From contig DAVZID010000009.1 of NCBI GenBank assembly GCA_052273485.1, positions 1 through 64,000 on the forward strand: DNA of 64,000 nucleotides, in the 5' to 3' direction. Position numbers and translations under genes: made by a program. The notes beneath the pieces were generated by a model. That model had not been told where the DNA came from and did no database searches. It saw only the letters and a list, made by a program, of their open reading frames with translations. The DNA comes from Anthropogastromicrobium sp052273485 (lineage in GTDB: Bacteria > Bacillota > Clostridia > Lachnospirales > Lachnospiraceae). Each line of letters begins with the position of its first letter. Position 1 is the first letter of the stretch. Of the stretch, positions 8,527 to 16,415 are shown piece by piece.

Positions 8527-10209
8527 TTATCCTAACAGACTGTCCTCTCTTGAGTGACAGCTGAATACGATTACCTGATGACCACATTTTTTCAGCATAT
8601 CAATCGCTGCGGCTAAGCGATCATCATCGTAATACGCAAATACGTCATCAAACAGGAACGGCATCGGCTCGTCCTGCCATAAAAGCTTTGCAGCTGCAAC
8701 GCGGATGCTCAGGTAGATCTGCTCGATCGTTCCCCGGCTCACGCTCTCAAGCGCGACCTCGCGCTCATCGGCATACACCCTCACCTTCATATCCTGTCCG
8801 ATCGAAAGCTTCTCATACTTTCCCTCTGTGATATCAAACAGGATTTTGGAAGCTTCGTTGTTTAACAGGTTTCCAAAGGTTGCGCGGATGCGCTCGGACA
8901 CATGCTCCATTGTTTGTAGTGCCATATTGACGGATTCGATCTCCTCCATCAGACGGGCATTTTCAGCCGCGGCACCCTTTAATTTCTGATCATTTTCCTC
9001 AAGCGACAGAAGGATTTTTTCCTCTTCCTCTTGCTGATGAACCAGATAGGTAAGCTCTCGCTGTGCCTTCTCGTACTGCTCCTCTAGTGGCTTGCAGCGC
9101 TCGGTAGCCTCAGCTGGCATCTTTGTTTTACACTCCTCAAATGCCTTTAAGCTCTGTGACAGTTTTTCGTTTAGCTCGCTTGAAAGCTTCTTTGCCGCCA
9201 GTGCATTTTTCTGATTGTCCTTACTCTTCCATTCCGTCACAAACATCGCAACGAGGCATACAAACGCTGCACACATACCAATCGTAATCATCCAGAAATC
9301 ATTGCGGTTGGTCATGCCAACATTTTGATAACGGTAAATCGAAAAGATTCCTGCCACAACGGCAAGAAGCAGCCAGATAAGCCATCCGCGCCCACTTTTT
9401 GCTGCCATATTGGCACTACCAAATGCCGCCTCACTTGCCTTTTTGTCGGACTCATAGCGACGGCGAAGCTCATCGCGCTCTCGCTCATATGCCATCAGTT
9501 CTTCTTCTGCCTGGCGGCGCTCGCTCTGAATTTGCGTCTGAAGATCACTGCTTTGCTTCTCGCGAATATAGCGTGAACGCTGCAGACGGCTCAAACGCTT
9601 GCCGGACTCGTCCGCCATCTTTTGATTCTTCTGATGAACGCTGTCCACATCGTTTACGATCTGGGACTCAAGACTTTGCTTCTTTAATAAAAGTTCCTGT
9701 CTAGCCTTGTCCACATCGATATTCATGTTTTTGCTCTGGCTGGCGTTTGCCGCCATCTCCTGAAGCTCCTTTGCAAGCTGCGGATCGGTCGCACTCTTTA
9801 GCTGCTCGATACAGATCGTATTCAGATAGCTTGTCTCAGTAAGACCGCTTAAAATCTCGCGCAGCTTCTTCTTTGCCGGTGTAAGAGACTCACCTGTCTT
9901 GTCATCATAGACGCGAACCGTCGGCTGCGGCCGCAAAAAGTTTCGCTCAATGCGATAGATCGTATTTTCCTTTTTAATCCACATTCTTCCGCAAAAATCA
10001 TGCGGCGTCTCCCACGGAAGATAATGTTCATAGCGCTCATTTCCCTCTTCTGTATCTGGGATGCCAAACAGCATACTGCGCACAAATGCATGAATCGTGG
10101 ATTTTCCGGCCTCATTTTTGCCGTAAACAATGTTCAGGCCGGATGTAAATGTAATCGTTCTTAAATGGAATTTTCCAAAATGCGTCAATTCCAGTTTTAT
10201 AATATTCAC
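8527..10209 (-). CDS. YhaN/SbcC-like AAA ATPase with membrane hairpin
   Basis: A 560-residue SMC/Rad50-like ATPase split by coiled coils. Walker A GKNEAGKST is at residues 30-38. The C-terminal half holds the signature SRGTIEQIYLSIRVA and Walker B PFLFDDVFAYYDDD. Instead of a zinc hook, the coil apex carries two hydrophobic segments at about 274-293 and 304-325, which should anchor the protein in the membrane, as in Bacillus YhaN. The start is GTG at 10209 with only a weak GTGGGG ahead. The partner gene, a SbcD/YhaO-like phosphoesterase, ends 23 bases upstream, so the pair should form one complex. That partner has lost metal ligands, so this need not be a working nuclease. Shorter than B. subtilis YhaN. 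Confidence 0.85.
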   Translation of the reverse strand: MNIIKLELTHFGKFHLRTITFTSGLNIVYGKNEAGKSTIHAFVRSMLFGIPDTEEGNERYEHYLPWETPHDFCGRMWIKKENTIYRIERNFLRPQPTVRVYDDKTGESLTPAKKKLREILSGLTETSYLNTICIEQLKSATDPQLAKELQEMAANASQSKNMNIDVDKARQELLLKKQSLESQIVNDVDSVHQKNQKMADESGKRLSRLQRSRYIREKQSSDLQTQIQSERRQAEEELMAYERERDELRRRYESDKKASEAAFGSANMAAKSGRGWLIWLLLAVVAGIFSIYRYQNVGMTNRNDFWMITIGMCAAFVCLVAMFVTEWKSKDNQKNALAAKKLSSELNEKLSQSLKAFEECKTKMPAEATERCKPLEEQYEKAQRELTYLVHQQEEEEKILLSLEENDQKLKGAAAENARLMEEIESVNMALQTMEHVSERIRATFGNLLNNEASKILFDITEGKYEKLSIGQDMKVRVYADEREVALESVSRGTIEQIYLSIRVAAAKLLWQDEPMPFLFDDVFAYYDDDRLAAAIDMLKKCGHQVIVFSCHSREDSLLG

Positions 10210-10232
10210 CTGCTACCCCACTTCCCTGTCTG

Positions 10233-11294
10233 TTACCGAGTCTTCTGTACAGCATTTAAAAGAGCCTCCAAGCCACAGTAGAGCGCTTTTTGCTCACGCG
10301 CGCCTGCTGTCTCTTTCAAAAACTCCTCCAGATACATTCCGATCATGTCGTCCTTATGCTCATCTAGTAGCGCTACCAAATTGTAATCTGGCATTGTGCT
10401 GTCGTTTACCGCTGCCACATTGCCAAGCGCTAAAAGGCGATCTCTGTCATATGGCTGTCCCGGCTGATACCGGCCCTCAAGACTGATCGTGAAGATGTTC
10501 TCACTGCCATATTGCTTCATCGCCGCCGAAAGCTTTTCTTCTAACTCATCCTCTGTAATGTCGCTTGACAAACGCACCTTGATATTAAAATACTCACGGC
10601 ACGCAAATGGGATAAACTTGATCGTTGTGCTTTCCTCGTCGATCTCGCCTAAGACAAAACCATGCTTACCGTTCTCTCTTGCGCTTAATGGCTCAAGAGA
10701 TCCGGCATAGGCCATACGCTGTTCCTGCATCAGTCTTGCCTTGTGCTCGAAACCAAGTGCTAGATAATCAAAGCCTTTTTCCGACAACTCAGTCAGATCT
10801 GCTGGCATATGATCCACATCGCCTGTGTAGCCGAGCAGAATCTGATATTCACTTTCCTTGTCTGGCCTTGCATCCTCCAGATATGGCTTTTTCTCAGTCG
10901 GCGCATGATAGCTGCATCCATGTACAGATGTACTGATATCACCCAACTGCACGCTCATGCAATGCTTGTCCGAAAGCATATGTACCCATGGCTTCCACGG
11001 ATAGGAAAGCCATGGGCTATCATCTGTAATATAGTCGGATGCTCCGGCAATCATGACAACCTCGGTGGAGGTCAGCTTACCAAACAGGTTTGCTGCCCGG
11101 TCGAGATCTGCCCAGACGGGAGGTCGATCAAAGAGATCGCCTGCGATTAAAAGCAGGTCGATCTTTTTTTCATTACACGCATCTATCACTGCAGCAAGTG
11201 AATCCCAAATTTCTTCTGCCCGGTTCTTTCCCCAGACAAACTCTGCCTCAGGGCTGCTGCCCAGATGCAAATCTGCGATGTGTATAAAGCGCAT
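10233..11294 (-). CDS. SbcD/YhaO-like phosphoesterase, active site degenerate
   Basis: A 353-residue member of the Mre11/SbcD calcineurin-like fold. The start is the ATG at 11294, preceded by GAGAGGAG; a longer in-frame extension is lysine-rich and unlikely. Motif I (IADLHLG, Asp8 and His10) and motif II (AGDLFD, Asp53) are intact. Motif III, normally GNHD, reads GASD at 84-87. Motif IV has Tyr156 (ILLGYTGD) where a His is expected. Motif V, normally GHxH, reads GFEH at 181-184. Three expected metal or catalytic residues are therefore replaced, although the fold seems complete. It probably pairs with the membrane-anchored ATPase immediately downstream, as YhaO does with YhaN, perhaps with a DNA-binding or structural rather than nuclease role. 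No frameshift is present, which argues for selection on the protein. Confidence 0.85.
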   Translation of the reverse strand: MRFIHIADLHLGSSPEAEFVWGKNRAEEIWDSLAAVIDACNEKKIDLLLIAGDLFDRPPVWADLDRAANLFGKLTSTEVVMIAGASDYITDDSPWLSYPWKPWVHMLSDKHCMSVQLGDISTSVHGCSYHAPTEKKPYLEDARPDKESEYQILLGYTGDVDHMPADLTELSEKGFDYLALGFEHKARLMQEQRMAYAGSLEPLSARENGKHGFVLGEIDEESTTIKFIPFACREYFNIKVRLSSDITEDELEEKLSAAMKQYGSENIFTISLEGRYQPGQPYDRDRLLALGNVAAVNDSTMPDYNLVALLDEHKDDMIGMYLEEFLKETAGAREQKALYCGLEALLNAVQKTR

Positions 11295-11581
11295 TCGGTC
11301 TCCTCTCTTTTTTTGTTCTATCTCTTTACTGTTTTTCTTTTTCTTGTTCTTGTTTGTGCAACCCGCAAGTTTCACGAACGCGGTTCGACGATTGTTTTGT
11401 CGACGTCACTTGTTCCCGCGGCGCCTTCTACGCACCTTTTCGTCTTAGATACTGCGTAAGCCCGCTCCCACACGTTCCGCCTCGTAAAAGCAACTCGTCT
11501 CACCGCTCATTCAGGTTACGAGGCTGCCACCATAAACTCTACTCATCTGCCAAGCAAGGTTATCCTTGTTATAAATATACA
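11295..11581. other. Intergenic region upstream of the phosphoesterase gene
   Basis: 287 bases without a supportable gene. A possible minus-strand promoter, TTGCTT-17 bp-TATGGT, lies near the asnS end (weak -10). A short CAAGG/CCTTG palindrome near 11565 lacks a U-tract and is not a convincing asnS terminator. The region is GC-rich with scattered palindromic CG motifs, but I see no known RNA fold. Confidence 0.4.
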
Positions 11582-12973
11582 TTAGATGTCACAGTTATTT
11601 ACAGTTCTCGGGAACGGAATGACGTCACGGATGTTGCCCATTCCGGTCAGGTACATAACGCAACGCTCAAATCCCAGACCAAAGCCTGCATGACGTGCAC
11701 TTCCGTACTTTCTTAAATCCAGATAGAAACCGTAATCCTCTTCCTTTAAGCCAAGCTCCTTCATACGGTTTGTCAGCTTTGTATAGTCGTCCTCTCTCTG
11801 GCTTCCTCCGATGATCTCACCGATACCTGGAACGAGGCAGTCCATAGCGGCAACGGTCTTTCCGTCGTCGTTCTGCTTCATGTAGAATGCCTTGATTTCC
11901 TTTGGATAATCCGTTACGAATACTGGACGCTTGAAAATTTCCTCGGTCAGATAACGCTCATGCTCGGTCTGTAAATCGCAGCCCCAGCTTACCTTGTAAT
12001 CAAACTTATCGTTGTGCTTTTCAAGCAGCTCGATTGCCTCTGTGTAGGTAACATGACCAAACTCAGAGTTTAATACATGATTTAATCTGTCTAACAGGCC
12101 CTTGTCGATGAAGGAATTGAAAAACTCCATCTCCTTTGGTGCCTTCTCTAATACGTAACGGATGACATACTTCAGCATGTCCTCTGCTAACTTCATATCG
12201 TCATTCAGATCTGCAAATGCCATCTCAGGCTCGATCATCCAGAACTCTGCTGCATGACGTGTGGTGTTGGAGTTCTCTGCACGGAAAGTCGGTCCAAAGG
12301 TGTAGATGTTTCTGAATGCCATTGCATAGGTCTCGCCATTTAACTGTCCACTTACAGTCAGATTGGTTGGCTTACCAAAGAAATCCTGAGTATAATCTAC
12401 CTTGCCATCCTCAGTCTTCGGGATGTTGTTTAAATCCATGGTAGTTACCTGGAACATCTCGCCTGCACCCTCGCAGTCACTTCCGGTAATCAGTGGAGTG
12501 TGTACATAGACAAATCCCTTCTCCTGGAAGAACTGATGAATAGCAAATGCGATCAGAGAACGAACGCGGAAAACAGCCTGGAAGGTGTTTGTACGCGGAC
12601 GCAGATGGGAAATGGTACGCAGATACTCCATGCTGTGACGCTTCTTCTGTAACGGGTAATCCGGTGTAGATGCACCCTCAACGGTAACCGTCTCAGCCTG
12701 AATCTCAAATGGCTGCTTTGCCTGTGGAGTGGCAACTAAGGTTCCCTTTACGATCAGTGCGGTACCTACGTTGCACTTTGAGATCTCTGCAAAGTTCTCC
12801 ATGGTATCATGATATACGATCTGAATCGTCTCAAAGCTGGTTCCATCGCTCAGTACGATAAATCCAAATGTCTTAGAATCGCGGATACTGCGGATCCATC
12901 CTCCTACTGTTACTTCCTTATCCATATACGCGTCCGGCTGCGCAAAAATTTCGCGGACTGTAGTTAATTCCAT
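11582..12973 (-). CDS. asnS: Asparaginyl-tRNA synthetase
   Basis: Class IIb aminoacyl-tRNA synthetase that charges tRNA-Asn in the cytoplasm; 463 residues, the family length. An N-terminal OB-fold anticodon-binding domain (VTVGGWIRSIRDSKTFGFIVLSDGT) is followed by the catalytic core, with HLRPRTNTFQAVFRVRS at motif 1, TFRAENSNTTRHAAEF at motif 2, and the C-terminal GFGLGFERCVMYLTG at motif 3. The combination of RAENSNTTRH with no Asp-type insertion favours AsnS over AspS. AAAGGAGGCC precedes the ATG. A near-consensus promoter lies 75-100 bases upstream, too close for a T-box leader, so the gene is probably not under T-box control here. Confidence 0.97.
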   Translation of the reverse strand: MELTTVREIFAQPDAYMDKEVTVGGWIRSIRDSKTFGFIVLSDGTSFETIQIVYHDTMENFAEISKCNVGTALIVKGTLVATPQAKQPFEIQAETVTVEGASTPDYPLQKKRHSMEYLRTISHLRPRTNTFQAVFRVRSLIAFAIHQFFQEKGFVYVHTPLITGSDCEGAGEMFQVTTMDLNNIPKTEDGKVDYTQDFFGKPTNLTVSGQLNGETYAMAFRNIYTFGPTFRAENSNTTRHAAEFWMIEPEMAFADLNDDMKLAEDMLKYVIRYVLEKAPKEMEFFNSFIDKGLLDRLNHVLNSEFGHVTYTEAIELLEKHNDKFDYKVSWGCDLQTEHERYLTEEIFKRPVFVTDYPKEIKAFYMKQNDDGKTVAAMDCLVPGIGEIIGGSQREDDYTKLTNRMKELGLKEEDYGFYLDLRKYGSARHAGFGLGFERCVMYLTGMGNIRDVIPFPRTVNNCDI

Positions 12974-13046
12974 AGTGGCCTCCTTTAAGTGAATGAAATT
13001 GAGACAGCAATTCCTTTTTCAGAACAGCTGCACACAGTTGTTTATA

Positions 13047-13075
13047 ATTATACCGCGAATAAGCCAATATGACAA
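13047..13075 (-). promoter_or_regulatory. asnS promoter
   Basis: On the minus strand, TTGTCA (13070-13075) and TATAAT (13047-13052) are separated by exactly 17 bp. The leader to the asnS ATG is about 65 nt. Confidence 0.8.
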
Positions 13076-13218
13076 CTGCCTTTTTTCGCAAACCCAATAC
13101 TTTACGGAGTTTTTTTAATTATTTTTCAATATCAATTTTGACATTGCAACCTACATTTTTTTCAAGACTTACTATTAAAATGGCTATTGCACAATAAATT
13201 CTTCCAATCTATTCTATA

Positions 13219-13247
13219 TTGATTTTCTATTGCCTATAGCATATAAT
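13219..13247 (+). promoter_or_regulatory. Promoter of the cysteine desulfurase gene
   Basis: TTGATT (13219-13224), 17-bp spacer, TATAAT (13242-13247) on the plus strand. Transcription would start near 13254, directly ahead of a strong hairpin. A second TATAAT near 13328 lacks a matching -35. Confidence 0.6.
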
Positions 13248-13255
13248 AATTGCAA

Positions 13256-13281
13256 AATCCCCCAGCATTTGCCGGGGGATT
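13256..13281 (+). promoter_or_regulatory. 5'-leader hairpin of the cysteine desulfurase mRNA
   Basis: AATCCCCC (13256-13263) and GGGGGATT (13274-13281) form a perfect 8-bp stem with a 10-nt loop. It falls right at the predicted 5' end of the transcript, about 90 nt before the start codon. It could stabilise the mRNA or be regulatory. On the minus strand it is followed by TTTTGC and could weakly stop antisense transcription. Confidence 0.5.
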
Positions 13282-13370
13282 GCCAAATTGTACTTTGCAA
13301 GTCAACTTCCGGGTTGCATCCCTTCATATAATAAACTAGAAGCTATCACACCAGAAAGAAAGGCAAACTC

Positions 13371-14552
13371 ATGACTCGAATCTATCTCGACCACGCCGCA
13401 ACGACCCCACCTCTGCCAGAGGTCTGCGACACTATGCTCTCTTATATGACACGCGAATGGGGCAACCCATCCTCGTTATATGATTTCTCCGATGAACCGC
13501 GCCGTGGTGTGGCAGAGGCGCGCGCACATACCGCCGCCCTAATTCACGCAGATCCAAAGCGCATCTTCTTCACCTCTGGCGGCTCCGAATCTGACAGCTG
13601 GGCACTGATTGGCTGCGCGCGCCTGCTTCGAAGCCAGGGCAATCACATCATTGTATCCGCGATTGAACACCATGCCATCTTGCACGCGGCGGCCTTCCTC
13701 GAAAGCGAAGGCTTTGTCGTAACCTACCTATCTCCAGATGCCGCCGGCTTCATTCGCCCGGAAAGCTTACGCCAGGCCATGCGCCCAGATACGATTCTTG
13801 TGTCGATCATGATGGCAAACAATGAGATCGGCACGATCGAGCCGATCGCAGACCTCGCTTATATCGCACACACGCACGGCTGTGAGGGGTGTCTGTTTCA
13901 CACAGATGCGGTTCAGGCATATGGTCAGATTCCGATTGACGTGCAACGCCAGGGCATCGACCTTTTAAGTGCGAGTGGTCACAAAATCTACGGTCCAAAG
14001 GGCATCGGCCTTTTGTATATCCGTGAAGGAATTGAACTGACACCACTGATCTTTGGCGGCGGTCAGGAGGGCGGCATTCGCGGTGGCACTGAAAACGTAC
14101 CGGCCATTGCTGGCTTTGGCACAGCCGCCATGGTTTCTGCCGTCCAAATGCGCGCCACGATGCGCCACGAAAGCGCCCTGCGCGACTATTTGATCCGCCG
14201 CGTCTTAAACGAGATTCCATTCTGCCATTTAAATGGAAGTTCCCGAAATCGTCTTCCAGGCAACGCAAACTTCGCGTTTGAATATGTAGAGGGAAGTTCC
14301 CTTTTGATGATGCTCGATGCACAGGGTATCTGCGCGTCATCGGGCTCTGCCTGTTCCTCTGCGTCGGCCACACCGTCCCACGTACTGACCGCTATCGGCC
14401 TGTCGGACGATCTTGCTCGCGCCTCGCTTCGTCTGACGCTTGGTCGCGAAACAACAAAAAAAGAGCTGGACACGACCGTTTCCATCTTAAAAGAAACAAT
14501 CGGCCAGCTTCGAAGCATTTCCGATTCGTATCAGGAGCGCATCTCACGATAA
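13371..14552 (+). CDS. Cysteine desulfurase (NifS/IscS family)
   Basis: A PLP enzyme of 393 residues that removes sulfur from cysteine to give alanine and an enzyme persulfide for Fe-S clusters or thio-modified tRNA. It opens YLDHAATTPP. The PLP lysine is Lys205 in SASGHKIYGPKG, and the sulfur-carrying Cys328 lies in the flexible loop SGSACSS. This is the long-loop IscS/NifS class rather than SufS. No iscU, thiI or mnmA gene follows, so its acceptor is encoded elsewhere. The gene uses many CGC and GGC codons and is noticeably GC-richer than its neighbours, which may indicate a different origin. Its last 22 bases overlap the 3' end of the convergent ABC permease gene. Confidence 0.93.
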   Translation: MTRIYLDHAATTPPLPEVCDTMLSYMTREWGNPSSLYDFSDEPRRGVAEARAHTAALIHADPKRIFFTSGGSESDSWALIGCARLLRSQGNHIIVSAIEHHAILHAAAFLESEGFVVTYLSPDAAGFIRPESLRQAMRPDTILVSIMMANNEIGTIEPIADLAYIAHTHGCEGCLFHTDAVQAYGQIPIDVQRQGIDLLSASGHKIYGPKGIGLLYIREGIELTPLIFGGGQEGGIRGGTENVPAIAGFGTAAMVSAVQMRATMRHESALRDYLIRRVLNEIPFCHLNGSSRNRLPGNANFAFEYVEGSSLLMMLDAQGICASSGSACSSASATPSHVLTAIGLSDDLARASLRLTLGRETTKKELDTTVSILKETIGQLRSISDSYQERISR

Positions 14553-15430
14553 CCGCCTTTTCGCTTGCTGTATAGACTGTGAACAGCAAGCACAAGCTCT
14601 AGCGCAACCACTGCTGCCTGTACAAGAAGACTTACGGGCAGCCAGTGCTGCGTAATCCAGTTTTGCTTATAATTTCCCATGTAGTTGATCATATCAAAAA
14701 TCGCCGTACGGCTTCCTGCCTGATTGTTTAACACACCATAAAATGTCACTACTGGATTTGCCAGCAACAGATAGTGATACCAGGCAACCGGACTTCCCAA
14801 TTGATCTCCATAATTTGCCGAGCGATATAAAAGACCCGGTGTCAGATGAATAAGCATCGTTCCACCAATGAGAATCAGATTTGCTGCGTACGCAGAAAGT
14901 GCGGCATAAACCGAGCGGTGTGCACCAGCGGAGCAAAGAATGGAAAGTGTGCAAATTTCAAGTGCCACAATCAAAAGCACACTGATCATCGCAACAAGAT
15001 CGCGCATCTGAACACCGCCGTACACAAAGACGAGTGAAAATACTGGAAGTGACGTGACAAGCAGCACAAAAATCATATTCATGCATGAGATAAGCTTTCC
15101 CAAAATCACCTGCCATGGAGAAACACCTGTTGAGAAAAACAGTTCCAGATTTCCGTTCTCGTGTTCCTGACTGATGCCTGTTCCTGCAAGCGCTGGCGCG
15201 ATAAAAACAATCATCAGACATTCCGCCATCGCAAGCGTCAGATACAGCTGCAAAAGCGCCGCATAGTCATTTTCACTGCTTGTCTTTATATAACGTACCA
15301 TATTGATAAAGACAATCACCGCGATCACTGCAATCACACTGTTCACCGCAAGCACAGCGAACAAGAATGCCTTGCTGCGATTTGCTGCCCAGCGATCTTT
15401 TTCATAGATTGGATTCTGAAATTTGATCAT
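14531..15430 (-). CDS. ABC-2 type permease (GldF-like)
   Basis: A 299-residue integral membrane protein with six predicted segments, of the ABC-2/GldF kind. The N-terminal cytoplasmic stretch MIKFQNPIYEKDRW leads into the first segment; the region GTGISQEHENGNLELFFSTGVSPWQVILGKL is the usual coupling motif that contacts the ATPase. It overlaps the ATPase stop codon by an ATGA junction (15427-15430), so the two are translationally coupled. In context it completes a five-gene unit with a two-component system and a large lipoprotein. The substrate is unknown. The 3' end overlaps the convergent desulfurase gene by 22 bases. Confidence 0.85.
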   Translation of the reverse strand: MIKFQNPIYEKDRWAANRSKAFLFAVLAVNSVIAVIAVIVFINMVRYIKTSSENDYAALLQLYLTLAMAECLMIVFIAPALAGTGISQEHENGNLELFFSTGVSPWQVILGKLISCMNMIFVLLVTSLPVFSLVFVYGGVQMRDLVAMISVLLIVALEICTLSILCSAGAHRSVYAALSAYAANLILIGGTMLIHLTPGLLYRSANYGDQLGSPVAWYHYLLLANPVVTFYGVLNNQAGSRTAIFDMINYMGNYKQNWITQHWLPVSLLVQAAVVALELVLAVHSLYSKRKGGYREMRS

Positions 15431-16365
15431 TTCGTCCCCTTTCCGCCAGAAATCTCACGCTCTAAGAGATTTTCCAGACTGCTCTGACCTCGGCTAAAGG
15501 AATACACCTTTACCCCATTTTCCACCAATTTTTCTAAAAGCACTGCTTCATCCTGAATGCCACCAGCAAAATGCATAACAATAAAATTGCCATCTCTGGA
15601 AATCGTTTGCACGAGATCTTCCTTTCGAAGAATCGCAACCGCAAGTTCCGGCGAATCGCAGACACGCAAATACAAAAGTGCCTCACTTCTTGCCTGACGA
15701 AGAATCTCGGACAAATTTCCCTCACTGATGATACGTCCTTTCTCGAGAATGCCAATCTCACTGCAAAGCTGTGCAGCATCCGGAAGCGACTGCGATGCCA
15801 TAAGAACCGTTGTCTCCTCCTCTGCAAGAATCGCAAACATCTCCTCCATTGCAAGCTTTTGTGCACTCTCCATTCCCGCAAATGGATCATCCAACAGCAG
15901 CAGACGCGGCCGATGAAGAATTGCTCTTAAGAAGGAAAGCTCTCTTCGAATGCTCACTGGCTGCTCCTCAACTAGCTGCTCTGCCTTTCGCTCAAGATGC
16001 CCCATCTGAAGCACCTCCATACAGCGCTCCCTCGCCGCCAAACCGTACAACCCATGTGCATGCGCATACACCTCCAGATACTCCATCACCTGAAGGCGCG
16101 GAAAATAGCCATCCTGTGCACCCATGTAACCAAGAATGTGCAGGATATTTTTTTTATTTTCGCGCTTTGCTGTGTCCATTCCGTTGATATAAATTTTTCC
16201 GCTCTGTGGCTCTAAAAGGCCTGCGCACAGGCGAAGAAGCGTTGATTTTCCAGACCCTTTTCTTCCAAGAAGCGCATAAAAGTTTCCCGGTGTGACCGTC
16301 AGCGTAAGCTCATCGATCAATGTTTTCTTTTTTATCTTAAATGTAAGCTTATTTACGGACAGCAT
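15427..16365 (-). CDS. ABC transporter ATPase with degenerate motifs
   Basis: A 312-residue ABC ATPase that should power the adjacent ABC-2 permease. Walker A is intact (GRKGSGKST, residues 34-42). The other catalytic motifs are not. Where LSGGQ is expected (about 136-142) the sequence reads PVSIRRELS. Walker B is LLLLDDPFAG (155-164), with Asp for the catalytic Glu. The H-loop reads MASQSLPD, with Gln192 for His. A C-terminal extension of about 90 residues follows, as in other ABC-2 ATPases. No other ATPase is in the unit, so a homodimer would have two impaired sites. It follows the lipoprotein gene by 50 bases and overlaps the permease gene by 4. Confidence 0.85.
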   Translation of the reverse strand: MLSVNKLTFKIKKKTLIDELTLTVTPGNFYALLGRKGSGKSTLLRLCAGLLEPQSGKIYINGMDTAKRENKKNILHILGYMGAQDGYFPRLQVMEYLEVYAHAHGLYGLAARERCMEVLQMGHLERKAEQLVEEQPVSIRRELSFLRAILHRPRLLLLDDPFAGMESAQKLAMEEMFAILAEEETTVLMASQSLPDAAQLCSEIGILEKGRIISEGNLSEILRQARSEALLYLRVCDSPELAVAILRKEDLVQTISRDGNFIVMHFAGGIQDEAVLLEKLVENGVKVYSFSRGQSSLENLLEREISGGKGTK

Positions 16366-16415
16366 GAAATCCTCCTGTCAAATGTTCCATTTTCATCAAT
16401 CTTTTGCCTCACTGT

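Larger units (their letters stand above)
12974..13370. other. Divergent intergenic region asnS / cysteine desulfurase
   Basis: 397 bases, AT-rich, containing the asnS promoter (13047-13075), a plus-strand promoter (13219-13247) and a stable hairpin (13256-13281). The stretch 13080-13215 holds T-rich runs but no gene or recognised RNA. AGAAAGG just before 13371 is the ribosome binding site for the desulfurase. Confidence 0.6.

Noticed and set aside
11370..11420. CGCGGTTCGACG looked like a tRNA T-loop
   Set aside because: No matching acceptor, D or anticodon stems around it; no tRNA gene supported anywhere in the window.
12974..13050. T-box leader for asnS
   Set aside because: The promoter is too close to the start codon for a T-box, and no T-box consensus is seen.
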